The notes beneath the pieces were generated by a model that was given only the letters and a program-made list of their open reading frames with translations, ran no database searches and was not told the origin of the DNA. This document shows, in pieces, positions 28,149-35,932 of a stretch of 64,000 nucleotides of DNA. A program made the translations under genes and the position numbers. Within the stretch, counting starts at the first letter, position 1, and every line of letters starts with the position of its first letter. This DNA is from Rhodovarius crocodyli (GTDB lineage: Bacteria > Pseudomonadota > Alphaproteobacteria > Acetobacterales > Acetobacteraceae): assembly GCA_945901085.1 (NCBI GenBank), contig CAMDJV010000004.1, positions 54,154 to 118,153 of the forward strand, written 5' to 3'.

Positions 28149-28781
28149 ATGAATCACAAGAAAGCCCAGGCGCGGCTGGCCCGCATTCCGCTCTTCAAGC
28201 CCATCATCAAGGCGGTGGGGCCATGCACCCTGGCGGTGATGATGCGCGAGCCCTATGAGGCGCTGGTGCGCGCCATCGCCCATCAGCAGGTGCATGGCCG
28301 CGCCGCCGAGGCGATGCTCGGCCGGTTGCTGGCGCTGCATGCCGCACCGGAATTTCCGCCCCCCCGCTTCATCCTGGACCTGCCGGCCGAGGCACTGCGC
28401 GGCTGCGGCTTTTCCGGCTCCAAAGTGGCCGCCATTCGTGACATTGCCGAGAAATCCATGGCCGGCCTGGTGCCCAGCCTGGCCGAGGCGGCAGCACTTG
28501 ATGATGAAAGCCTGATCGCGAGGCTGGTGGCCATTCGCGGTGTGGGGCGCTGGACGGTGGAGATGGTGCTGATCTTCACCCTCGGCCGGGAGGACGTGCT
28601 GCCGGTGGATGATTTTGGCGTGCGCGAGGGCTATCGGCTGGCGGCGGGGCTGGATGAGCAGCCCCGGCCGCGGGCACTGGCCGAAATCGGCAAGGAATGG
28701 GCGCCCTATCGCAGCATCGCCGCTTGGTATTTGTGGCGGCGGGCCGATATGGCGAAGAAAATCCAGCCGCTTGTCATCTGA
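28149..28781 (+). CDS. AlkA-type DNA-3-methyladenine glycosylase (HhH-GPD family)
   Basis: 210 residues. IAHQQVHGRAAEAMLGRL and the helix-hairpin-helix IRGVGRWTVEMVLIFTLGREDVLPVDDFGVREGY with a conserved catalytic Asp identify the HhH-GPD superfamily. It excises alkylated bases in base excision repair. It is divergent from tsaE over a 49-base gap. Confidence 0.9.
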   Translation: MNHKKAQARLARIPLFKPIIKAVGPCTLAVMMREPYEALVRAIAHQQVHGRAAEAMLGRLLALHAAPEFPPPRFILDLPAEALRGCGFSGSKVAAIRDIAEKSMAGLVPSLAEAAALDDESLIARLVAIRGVGRWTVEMVLIFTLGREDVLPVDDFGVREGYRLAAGLDEQPRPRALAEIGKEWAPYRSIAAWYLWRRADMAKKIQPLVI

Positions 28782-28871
28782 TCCGTACTATTCCGCAGCG
28801 CGGCAAATGGACAAGCTAACGCGATAAGATTTTTCGCACTCCTGATACCACTTCTGCTTGCTGGCTGCTCG

Positions 28872-29531
28872 ATGGAGCACATGATCAGCGATCATTCCAT
28901 CGCCTATAATCGCAACGTCGAGCAATCAGAAAACTCACTGATGGTACAAAATATTTTACGTGCGCGCGATCAGGCGCCGCTGCATTTCACCACCATTGGC
29001 AATATCCGTGGCGGTTTCAGCCTGGGCGCCTCGCTCGGCTATGATGGCTCGACTGGCCTGGGCAACGGGATGCTCCCAACGCTCAGCGGCAGTTCCAATC
29101 CGGGCTTCGATATCGGCCCGCTCGACCGGCAGGAATTCGCCCGCGGCCTGATGCGCCCGCTCGACCCGATGTTGTTCCGGGTCTTGTGGGACCGTAATAT
29201 TCCTGACCAGCTGCTGATGTACCTGCTGATATCGCGCTTCGATGAGGGCCCAGGAGGGCGGCGCGCGATCAATGATCCGGCCTATCGTCACAACCTCACA
29301 CCGGCCGAGCGAGCCGCATGCGCCGCCCAGGGGCTGAATGCCGAACACCCCTGCGATCGTTTCCAGGCCGTGGTGGATCAATTGACGTCAAATGGGCCGA
29401 TGCTGTTCAACGGCTATACCCGCATCATACCCGTTGGCCCGCGGCTCACGCAGGCGCAGGCCGCTGCGCCAGAATTGCTGGCAGCACTGCGCCAGCCTGG
29501 CGTCAGCCTGCGGCCTGATGGGGGAGGCTAG
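28872..29531 (+). CDS. hypothetical lipoprotein, N-terminal part of a probably interrupted gene
   Basis: The canonical-start frame gives 219 residues, but in-frame codons upstream read IRFFALLIPLLLAGC, a lipoprotein signal with an LLAGC lipobox at 28857-28868. No ATG, GTG or TTG exists between that segment and the previous stop at 28779; the codon in the start position is ATA (28824). The body (NILRARDQAPLHFTTIGNIRGG, LDRQEFARGLMRPLDPMLFRVLWDRNIPDQLLMYL) resembles a family of about 400-residue proteobacterial lipoproteins of unknown function. The reading frame ends at a TAG and continues unbroken three bases later. Confidence 0.6.
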   Translation: MEHMISDHSIAYNRNVEQSENSLMVQNILRARDQAPLHFTTIGNIRGGFSLGASLGYDGSTGLGNGMLPTLSGSSNPGFDIGPLDRQEFARGLMRPLDPMLFRVLWDRNIPDQLLMYLLISRFDEGPGGRRAINDPAYRHNLTPAERAACAAQGLNAEHPCDRFQAVVDQLTSNGPMLFNGYTRIIPVGPRLTQAQAAAPELLAALRQPGVSLRPDGGG

Positions 29532-29534
29532 CGC

Positions 29535-30059
29535 ATGATGCGCGCGGTGGACCAGATGGCGATCTGCGTGCCGGGCCCGCCGGATGCGCAAGGCCGCAGG
29601 GTCTATACCGCCGCCTCGGTGGACCGCGACCCGCCGCAAATCTCAGGCCTGCTGCAGGATGGCGACCCGTGCCGCGCGGATGAGGTGGTGGAGCAACCCG
29701 CCGGAATAAGCGGCAGCCCAGCCCTCCCCGCCCTCGCTTGGTATTTGCGATCGTTGGAGGAGGTGCTGCAATATCTCGGTGCGATCCAGCGGCGCGAGGA
29801 AGCGGGTGTGCCCTACCGCATTCATATCCGCGCCGGGGCTCATCCACGCGCCGACCCCCGGTTATTCCGGCTCTGGCGCGATCGGCCGCCGCTGGGCAGG
29901 TTTTCAGCCGCCTACCGTGGTGACCATTACTGGGTGGCCGAATATGATCATCAGGAAGACCTCACCTTGCATGTGCTCGCGCTGACAACGCAATTGCTCA
30001 ACCTGCAGAAGGCGTCGGGCGATATCGCCACGGCGAATACGCTGCGCCTGGTGCGCTGA
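29535..30059 (+). CDS. hypothetical protein, C-terminal part of the interrupted lipoprotein gene
   Basis: 174 residues in the same frame as the preceding gene, separated from it only by TAG and one CGC codon. Segments LAWYLRSLEEVLQYLGAIQRRE and LALTTQLLNLQKASGDIATA match the C-terminal half of the same lipoprotein family as I remember it. No ribosome site is obvious before ATG 29535 (GGAGGC lies about 8 bases upstream and could serve). It is either a pseudogene fragment, a reinitiation product or a readthrough product. Confidence 0.6.
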   Translation: MMRAVDQMAICVPGPPDAQGRRVYTAASVDRDPPQISGLLQDGDPCRADEVVEQPAGISGSPALPALAWYLRSLEEVLQYLGAIQRREEAGVPYRIHIRAGAHPRADPRLFRLWRDRPPLGRFSAAYRGDHYWVAEYDHQEDLTLHVLALTTQLLNLQKASGDIATANTLRLVR

Positions 30060-33000
30060 CTACAGCTTCATCACCGCAAAGCCTGCCGCCTCAACCATCA
30101 CGGCAAAAAGCCGCTCCATGGCATGCGCTGCCATGCCATCCACCTGGCCGAGTTCAGGCTCGAAGAGGTCATGCTCAGCCGATAGGCGGGCGCAGCCAGC
30201 CAAGGCCTCGGGCCGGAACCAGAACATGGTGCCGGCGAAGAAACCACGTATGGGCGCATCCTGCAGGCCCAGCAGAGCGCCAATCTCGCCCATGCGGGCT
30301 TCGCAGCGATCGATATGCTGGCGCTCAGCCAGGGACAGCCAGGCTTCGCTCGCCCCCGCCATGCCTATCCGTGATTCGACAAAGAAGCCCTCGGCAAGGC
30401 GGCTGAGCGCAGTCGGGCCCAGCAGCCCATCCAGCAGCGCCCGCCGCCAAGCCTCACCATGGCCCAGATGGGTGGATTTCTTCGAGTGGATCTTGCAACC
30501 AAGGCGGTAGCCTCGCGCGCGGGCTACCTCCAGCGCCGCCAGAAAGGGCGCCACATCCCGCCCGCGATTGCGGCAGACCAGAATATGCACCGGCCGCAGC
30601 GCCGCGATCAGCCGCTCCAGCGCCGCCACCGGCCAAGCCTCCGGCACCGAGACGATGACATCAAGCGCCACGCGCTGCCGGGCCTGGGCGATCAGGTCGG
30701 CGAATTCATCGATCAGATCTTCGTAGAAGATATGCAGGCAGACCACCGCATCGGCATTGCGGCCGGTGGGCATGGCCTGATTATACCGCTCCGCCGTCTC
30801 ACGCAGCGCCGTGGCATCAAGCGCCAGTTCCGTCACCACATCGGCGATGGCGGCGAGGAAGCCATAGCCAAACCGCGCCTCAGGTTCGAGATGGGCACCC
30901 TGCCCCCAGGCATTCCAGGCATTGACGAAAACCAGCCTTCGCCCGGGCGGATAATGCGCGCTGACATGCGCCGCCGCGGCGCGCAGCCAGCGATGGAAGC
31001 CCATCGGCGTGGCGCCGATGAAACTATTGCCCCGGCCGGGCCGCCGCGCCTCGTCATCAAAGCCGGGCATCACCGCCGGGTAGCGCGATGGCCCAGATGG
31101 CGGGGGGGCGGCCAGACGGGCGACCTCGGCCGCCACCGCCTGTGCATAATCATAGACATGGCCCGAATATTCGCTGTTCAGCCAAAGCTGCGCCTGGGTG
31201 ACCTCCGCCAGGTCCAGCCCCTGAGGCGGGGTGTCCACCACGCCATCAAGGCCGAGCGCCAGGGGGTCTGTCAGCCCAGCAGCGCAGGCCGCGAGGATGC
31301 GCAGCCCAGCAAGGCCCGCCGCGCTGGCCAGCGCGCGCCAGGCTGCCACCATCGCGGCGCAGTCGGGAATTTCCGCCGGGCGGGCCAGCAGCAGCAGCGG
31401 GCAGCCATCGAGGAGGCGATAGCGCGGGTCGCGCAGGGCCGGCAGCAATGCCGCGAAGGCCACGCCATGCTGGGGGCCATGCTGGGGGCCATGCTGGGGG
31501 ACAGCGCCCGCAGGTTGAGCGCCATCATGCGCCCAGCAGAGCAGGAAGGCCATGTCGATCATGGGTTCGGCCAGCAAATGCCGCAATGGTCCGGGCGGCA
31601 GGGACTGCTCGCCATGATGCAGAAAGCAGAAGGCCCCCACGCCATAAAGCCTCGCCATCGCCACCTGGCGGCGCAGCGTGGCCGGGTCGGCCTGGTCGTA
31701 GAAGCCCAACTCACCAGGCAGCCTGGGCTGCAACTGGCCCAGATAATGCGGCACCGCGCCGGCCACATCAGCCCATTCGGTGTGGCCCAGGCCACGGGCG
31801 GCATCGGTTTCGGCCGAGCGCTGCATCCCGGCGTGATAGAAGGCGATGATCTGCAAAGCCGCGGGATCATGCTGCGGGGCTGCGGCGCCAGGCGCGCCGT
31901 AATCGGGGGCGTGGCCGCCCTCGCGGCGGGCGAAGGCGGCCTGCCAGGCCTGGGCGTGGCGATGATCCGCCGCCGCCTCGCCAGGGGCTAGGCTGAGCGC
32001 GGTGAAACCAGGATCGATCACCTCAGGGCATTCTGCCTGCAAGGCGGCGCGCAGCCATTGGCGGGGGGTCTGGTCATGGCCGGCAGCGGCGCGCCATTCG
32101 CGCAGCGCCTCGGCCAAGGCTCTGGCAGGGGCTGCGAGCAAGCCCTCCATTGGCGAGGCGGCCGGCTCGAAGCGCAGCAGCCGCAGCCGCAGCAGGGCGA
32201 AGGTCACGGCGTTATCCGCGGGGTCAAAACGCAGCCGACGGACCAAGGACGTGGTCGCGAATTCACGAAACCAGAGATTGGCGCTGACTGGGCGAAGCTC
32301 CACCGCGCCGGCTTCACAATACCCCTCCCCCTCATCGATATACAGGGTCGGCGGCCCCACGAAATCCCGGCCATCGGTCACCTCAAAGAGCAGGCCATAA
32401 TTGGCTGGGGGGAGTGGCCAGCCGGGCCCATCGGGGGCGAGTTCCAGTTGCGGGTCGGGGCCATCGGCGCTGAAACAGGCTAGGCCATACTGATGGCTGA
32501 TGCTCATCCGCTCGCCCGGCAAGATGGCCAGGGGCACCTCGGTATAGGGCCGCCCAGCCGCGGCTGCGGGGGGCGCTAGCCGCGCCCCGCCCCGCCCCAG
32601 CATGGCGGCAATCTCGCGCTTGGCATGCGGATTATCCGGCTCCACCGCCAGACAGGCGAGATAGGCCTCGCGCGCTTCGGGCAGCATGCCGCGCAGCTTC
32701 AGGAGATGTCCGATTTGCAAATGAATATCGCCATCGGGCTGCGGCATATGGCCCAGAGCGGTGCGATAGGCGCTCTCGGCGGCGTCGAGCAGGCCCTGCT
32801 CCTTCAGCGCATGGCCATATTGCACCCAAATGGCAGCGAGCGCCGGGGCAATGGCCAGCGCCTGGGCATAGGCGCGGGCGGCCTCGGGCCATTGCCGCCG
32901 ACGATTGGCGGCATCGCCCTGACCGACCAGGCGGGAGAGCTCGCCCAACCCCCGCAGCGCCTCGCGCGCGGCCGAGAGCCGGGGGTCGAGGCGCAGCGCG

Positions 33001-33137
33001 GCATGGCAGTGCAGGATGGCCTCATCCCGCCGGCCGGCAGCGGCCTCGGCCAGGCCGGCATCAAGCGCCGCCTGCGCTGCGGCCTGATGATCGGCAAGCG
33101 GCAGCGCTGTGTCGCGCGGTGACGTGGCTTTGGTCAT
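30060..33137 (-). CDS. multidomain polysaccharide protein: TPR + WbsX-like + RgpF-like
   Basis: 1025 residues. Residues about 15-185 are TPR repeats. Middle residues (about 420-770) contain a WbsX/GH99-like TIM barrel, with QIIAFYHAGMQ, GVGAFCFLHHGEQ and VFVNAWNAWGQGAHLEP. The C-terminus (about 800-1025) is rhamnan-synthesis-F-like, with VVCLHIFYEDLIDEF, NRGRDVAPFLAAL, CKIHSKKSTH and FFAGTMFWFRPEAL. Such fusions occur in LPS or capsule clusters and are probably glycosyl-modifying, though no activity is proven. A QHG-P repeat marks a triplicated 12-base motif. GGAGGG precedes the ATG. Confidence 0.82.
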   Translation of the reverse strand: MTKATSPRDTALPLADHQAAAQAALDAGLAEAAAGRRDEAILHCHAALRLDPRLSAAREALRGLGELSRLVGQGDAANRRRQWPEAARAYAQALAIAPALAAIWVQYGHALKEQGLLDAAESAYRTALGHMPQPDGDIHLQIGHLLKLRGMLPEAREAYLACLAVEPDNPHAKREIAAMLGRGGARLAPPAAAAGRPYTEVPLAILPGERMSISHQYGLACFSADGPDPQLELAPDGPGWPLPPANYGLLFEVTDGRDFVGPPTLYIDEGEGYCEAGAVELRPVSANLWFREFATTSLVRRLRFDPADNAVTFALLRLRLLRFEPAASPMEGLLAAPARALAEALREWRAAAGHDQTPRQWLRAALQAECPEVIDPGFTALSLAPGEAAADHRHAQAWQAAFARREGGHAPDYGAPGAAAPQHDPAALQIIAFYHAGMQRSAETDAARGLGHTEWADVAGAVPHYLGQLQPRLPGELGFYDQADPATLRRQVAMARLYGVGAFCFLHHGEQSLPPGPLRHLLAEPMIDMAFLLCWAHDGAQPAGAVPQHGPQHGPQHGVAFAALLPALRDPRYRLLDGCPLLLLARPAEIPDCAAMVAAWRALASAAGLAGLRILAACAAGLTDPLALGLDGVVDTPPQGLDLAEVTQAQLWLNSEYSGHVYDYAQAVAAEVARLAAPPPSGPSRYPAVMPGFDDEARRPGRGNSFIGATPMGFHRWLRAAAAHVSAHYPPGRRLVFVNAWNAWGQGAHLEPEARFGYGFLAAIADVVTELALDATALRETAERYNQAMPTGRNADAVVCLHIFYEDLIDEFADLIAQARQRVALDVIVSVPEAWPVAALERLIAALRPVHILVCRNRGRDVAPFLAALEVARARGYRLGCKIHSKKSTHLGHGEAWRRALLDGLLGPTALSRLAEGFFVESRIGMAGASEAWLSLAERQHIDRCEARMGEIGALLGLQDAPIRGFFAGTMFWFRPEALAGCARLSAEHDLFEPELGQVDGMAAHAMERLFAVMVEAAGFAVMKL
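31465..31500 (-). repeat. three tandem copies of a 12-base unit inside the WbsX-like gene
   Basis: CCATGCTGGGGG occurs three times without interruption (31465-31476, 31477-31488, 31489-31500). It encodes PQHG repeats, so copy-number changes stay in frame. Confidence 0.9.
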
Positions 33138-33246
33138 GCGGCATGACCCTCCTCGCCATCGCTCCTACACTATATTTTCTCAGGAGTAATGTTTCTGGGA
33201 ATGCATGATCGTCGATAGCCCCCCACCCACGCAGAGCGGCGGGCGT

Positions 33247-33272
33247 CATCGGCTCCCTGACAGGAGCCGATG
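33247..33272. repeat. 10-base inverted repeat between the TPR gene and the pimD-like gene
   Basis: CATCGGCTCC (33247-33256) and GGAGCCGATG (33263-33272) form a perfect 10-base stem with a 6-base loop. A second stem CAGCCCAG (33283-33290)/CTGGGCTG (33293-33300) lies nearer the dehydrogenase stop. They sit downstream of that gene and upstream of the TPR gene. They are either a terminator pair without T-tract or a regulatory hairpin. A TATAGT box on the minus strand near 33172 may serve the TPR gene. Confidence 0.5.
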
Positions 33273-33310
33273 CCCAGATCTTCAGCCCAGTGCTGGGCTG
33301 GTTCTCACAA

Positions 33311-34438
33311 TCAAGCCGCCTTCACCAAGCCACCATCATCGGCCAGCGCCTTGATGTGGTGATCCGCATCGCCGAACAGGCTGTCATTCATCGTCAGCCG
33401 CTTGAAGTAATGGCCACAGGCATATTCCATCGTCATGGCGATGCCACCATGCAGCTGGATGCTTTGCTGGCCGACCAGCCGCGCCGAACGGCCAATCTGT
33501 ACCTTCACCGCCGATGCACCACGCCGGCGCTCATCGGCATCACTATCGGCCGCCGCCTGCACCGCGAAAAAGCTCATCGAGCGCGCCTGCTCCAAGGCCA
33601 CCAGCATATCCGCCGCCCGGTGCTGCAGGGCCTGGAAGCTGCTGATGGGTTTGCCGAATTGCTGGCGCGTCTTCATGTAATCCAGCGTCATGGCATGGGC
33701 GATATCCATGCAGCCCACTGCCTCGAAGGCCAGGGCGGCGATGGCCTCAGCCACCACGGCCTCGACCATGGGCAGGCCATCTTCGGCCACCAGGATGGCG
33801 TGGGCCTTGTCGAACTCCACCTCTGCTGCCCGGCCACCATCGACGGTGCGAAAGCCACGCGCGGTGGCGTGCTTGGCCTCCACCATGAAGACACCAATGC
33901 CACCATGGTCACGCTGGCCACCGGCATGGCGGGCGGTGACGAAGAAGCGGTCTGCGCTGTCACCATGCAGCACCATGCCCTTGCGGCCGGTGATCACCCA
34001 GCCGCCACCCTCGCGCTTGGCGGTGGTCGCCACGTCGAAAAGGTCATAACGCGATTGCCGCTCCACCTGGGCGAAGGCCAGCTTGCATTCGCCGGCGGCA
34101 ACCTGGGGCACCAATTCGCGGCGCAGCTCGGCGCTGGCACGGCGCAAGAACCCGCCACCCAGCACCACAGTGCTGAACCAGGGCTCCAGCGCCAAGGCCT
34201 TGCCCATCTGCTCGGCTATCAGGCAGGTATCGGTCAGGCCACCGCCAAAACCGCCATCCTCCTCGGCGAAGGGCAGGCCGAGCAAACCAAGCTCAGCATA
34301 TTGCGCCCACATCGCCGTGCTCCACCCCTCGGCGGATTTGATATAGGCCTTGCGCTGCTCGAAGCCGTAGCCATCGGCAAACATCTTTCGCACGCTGTCG
34401 GCCAGCAGCGATTGGTCCTCGGTGAGGTCAAAATCCAT
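33311..34438 (-). CDS. acyl-CoA dehydrogenase, PimD-type (small subunit)
   Basis: 375 residues starting MDFDLTEDQSLLADSVRKMF. FAQVERQSRYDLFDVATTAKREGGGWVITGRK is the flavin domain and QLHGGIAMTMEYACGHYFKRL the C-terminal domain. It best resembles the small subunit of pimeloyl-CoA dehydrogenase, which acts on dicarboxylyl-CoAs together with PimC. The large-subunit gene lies 6 bases upstream, so the two should form a heteromer. Confidence 0.8.
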   Translation of the reverse strand: MDFDLTEDQSLLADSVRKMFADGYGFEQRKAYIKSAEGWSTAMWAQYAELGLLGLPFAEEDGGFGGGLTDTCLIAEQMGKALALEPWFSTVVLGGGFLRRASAELRRELVPQVAAGECKLAFAQVERQSRYDLFDVATTAKREGGGWVITGRKGMVLHGDSADRFFVTARHAGGQRDHGGIGVFMVEAKHATARGFRTVDGGRAAEVEFDKAHAILVAEDGLPMVEAVVAEAIAALAFEAVGCMDIAHAMTLDYMKTRQQFGKPISSFQALQHRAADMLVALEQARSMSFFAVQAAADSDADERRRGASAVKVQIGRSARLVGQQSIQLHGGIAMTMEYACGHYFKRLTMNDSLFGDADHHIKALADDGGLVKAA

Positions 34439-34444
34439 TGTCTG

Positions 34445-35644
34445 TCAGAGCCCCAAAAACGCTTTTGCCATGATGTTGCGCTGGATCTCGTTCGACCCGC
34501 CATAAATGCTTTGCTTGCGCCAATTGAAATAGGTGCCAGCCAGGCCAAAGGCCCAATCAGGCGCCAGATCCCACTCATTCGAGCCTTCCTCATCGGGGTC
34601 CCCATCCACCCAGGCATAGGGGCCGGCCGCCTTCATCAGCATCTCCGAGACACCTTGCTGAATCTCGGTGCCCTTGATCTTCAGCACCGAGGTGGCGGGG
34701 TTGGGCTTGCTGTCAGCGCGTTTCATGTCCTGGGCGATGACGCGCATGACGGTCATCTCCAGCGCCTTCAACTCCACCTCGATCTCAGTCATCTGCCGGC
34801 GGAAATCCGGGTCCTCGATCAAGGGGCGGCCGCCATCCATGCTCTCGCGCGCAATGATCTTCAGGCGGCGAATGCGTTCGCGGCTAGCACCGACACGGGC
34901 CTGGCCGAAGCGCTCATTGCCCAGCAGATACTTGGCGCAATCCCAGCCCTTATTCTCCTCGCCCACCAGGTTTTCCACCGGTACGCGCACATCATCGAAG
35001 AACACCTCATTCACCTCATGCCCGCCCTCAATCGTGATGATCGGGCGGACAGTGATGCCAGGCAGGTTCATCGGGCAGAGAATGAAGGAAATACCCTCCT
35101 GCTTCTTCGCCTCCGGATTGGTACGGCAGAGCAGGAAAATCCAATCGGCATGCTGGGCCAGCGTCGTCCAGGTCTTCTGGCCGTTGATCACCCACTCATT
35201 GCCATCACGCACCGCGCGGCACTTCAGGCCGGCAAGGTCCGACCCCGCGCCAGGCTCGGAAAAGCCCTGGCACCACCAATCATCCAAATTCGCCATGCGC
35301 GGCAGAAAACGCTGCTTTTGCGCCTCAGTGCCAAAGGCAATGATCACCGGGCCGCACATATTCACGTTGAAACCGAGCGGCGAGGGCGCGGGCGCCATCT
35401 GCAACTCTTCACGGAAAATGTATTTCTGCGCCGCCGACCAGCCAGGCCCACCCCATTGCACCGGCCATTCCGGCACCGCCCAACCCTTGGCATTCAGAAT
35501 TTTCTGCCACTCCACCACCATCGCCTTGGTGGGCGACTTGCCCGCGACCAACCAGGCCCTGGTCGCCGCCGGCAGGCTGGCATCAATGAAAGCACGCACC
35601 TCGTGGCGGAAGGCAATCTCCTCCGCGGAAAAATTCAGGTCCAT
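34445..35644 (-). CDS. acyl-CoA dehydrogenase, PimC-type (large subunit)
   Basis: 399 residues starting MDLNFSAEEIAFRHEVRAFI. GFSEPGAGSDLAGLKCRAVRDG and VINGQKTWTTLAQHADWIFLL are flavin-site motifs, and YGGSNEIQRNIMAKAFLGL the C-terminal signature. It is the likely PimC partner of the gene downstream. Together with the fadJ-like gene 288 bases upstream it forms a beta-oxidation set for dicarboxylic or alicyclic acids. Confidence 0.82.
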   Translation of the reverse strand: MDLNFSAEEIAFRHEVRAFIDASLPAATRAWLVAGKSPTKAMVVEWQKILNAKGWAVPEWPVQWGGPGWSAAQKYIFREELQMAPAPSPLGFNVNMCGPVIIAFGTEAQKQRFLPRMANLDDWWCQGFSEPGAGSDLAGLKCRAVRDGNEWVINGQKTWTTLAQHADWIFLLCRTNPEAKKQEGISFILCPMNLPGITVRPIITIEGGHEVNEVFFDDVRVPVENLVGEENKGWDCAKYLLGNERFGQARVGASRERIRRLKIIARESMDGGRPLIEDPDFRRQMTEIEVELKALEMTVMRVIAQDMKRADSKPNPATSVLKIKGTEIQQGVSEMLMKAAGPYAWVDGDPDEEGSNEWDLAPDWAFGLAGTYFNWRKQSIYGGSNEIQRNIMAKAFLGL

Positions 35645-35693
35645 GTCAGGCTCCTTGGGAATGGGGTGAGGTGAAGTTTCGTGGGTGGCCCGT

Positions 35694-35899
35694 CAGGGGG
35701 CTTTGCCCCCCGACACCCCCCACCAGGGGCAACCCGCCCCTGGACCGTGGAAGAATATGTGTTGGGTGAGGGAGGGGGGCGGGTCGGGCGTGTCGCAAGG
35801 GCGGCGCAAACTGCCCCCCTCCCTCACCCAACACATCCCCCGGGGTGCAGGGGCCTTTCGGCCCTTGCTGGGGGGTGCAGGGGGGCAAAGCCCTCCCTG
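35694..35899. repeat. nested palindromic intergenic element
   Basis: An inner perfect 24-base inverted repeat (35757-35780 and 35813-35836) is flanked by an outer imperfect one (35694-35724 and 35868-35899) built on the core GGCTTTGCCCCC. A small stem CCAGGGGC/GCCCCTGG (35723-35742) lies in the left arm. The whole occupies the gap between the pimC-like and fadJ genes. This is the layout of REP/BIME-like mosaic repeats. Confidence 0.85.
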
Positions 35900-35932
35900 C
35901 GGGCCGCTCTCGCAACTCCCCCCACCCCATAC

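Noticed and set aside
31465..31500. Tandem repeat considered as a CRISPR array
   Set aside because: Units are contiguous with no spacers and are in frame within a coding sequence.
33290..35674. 794-residue open frame antisense to the two acyl-CoA dehydrogenase genes
   Set aside because: It spans two true genes and their junction. The flavin and C-terminal motifs are in the minus-strand frames.
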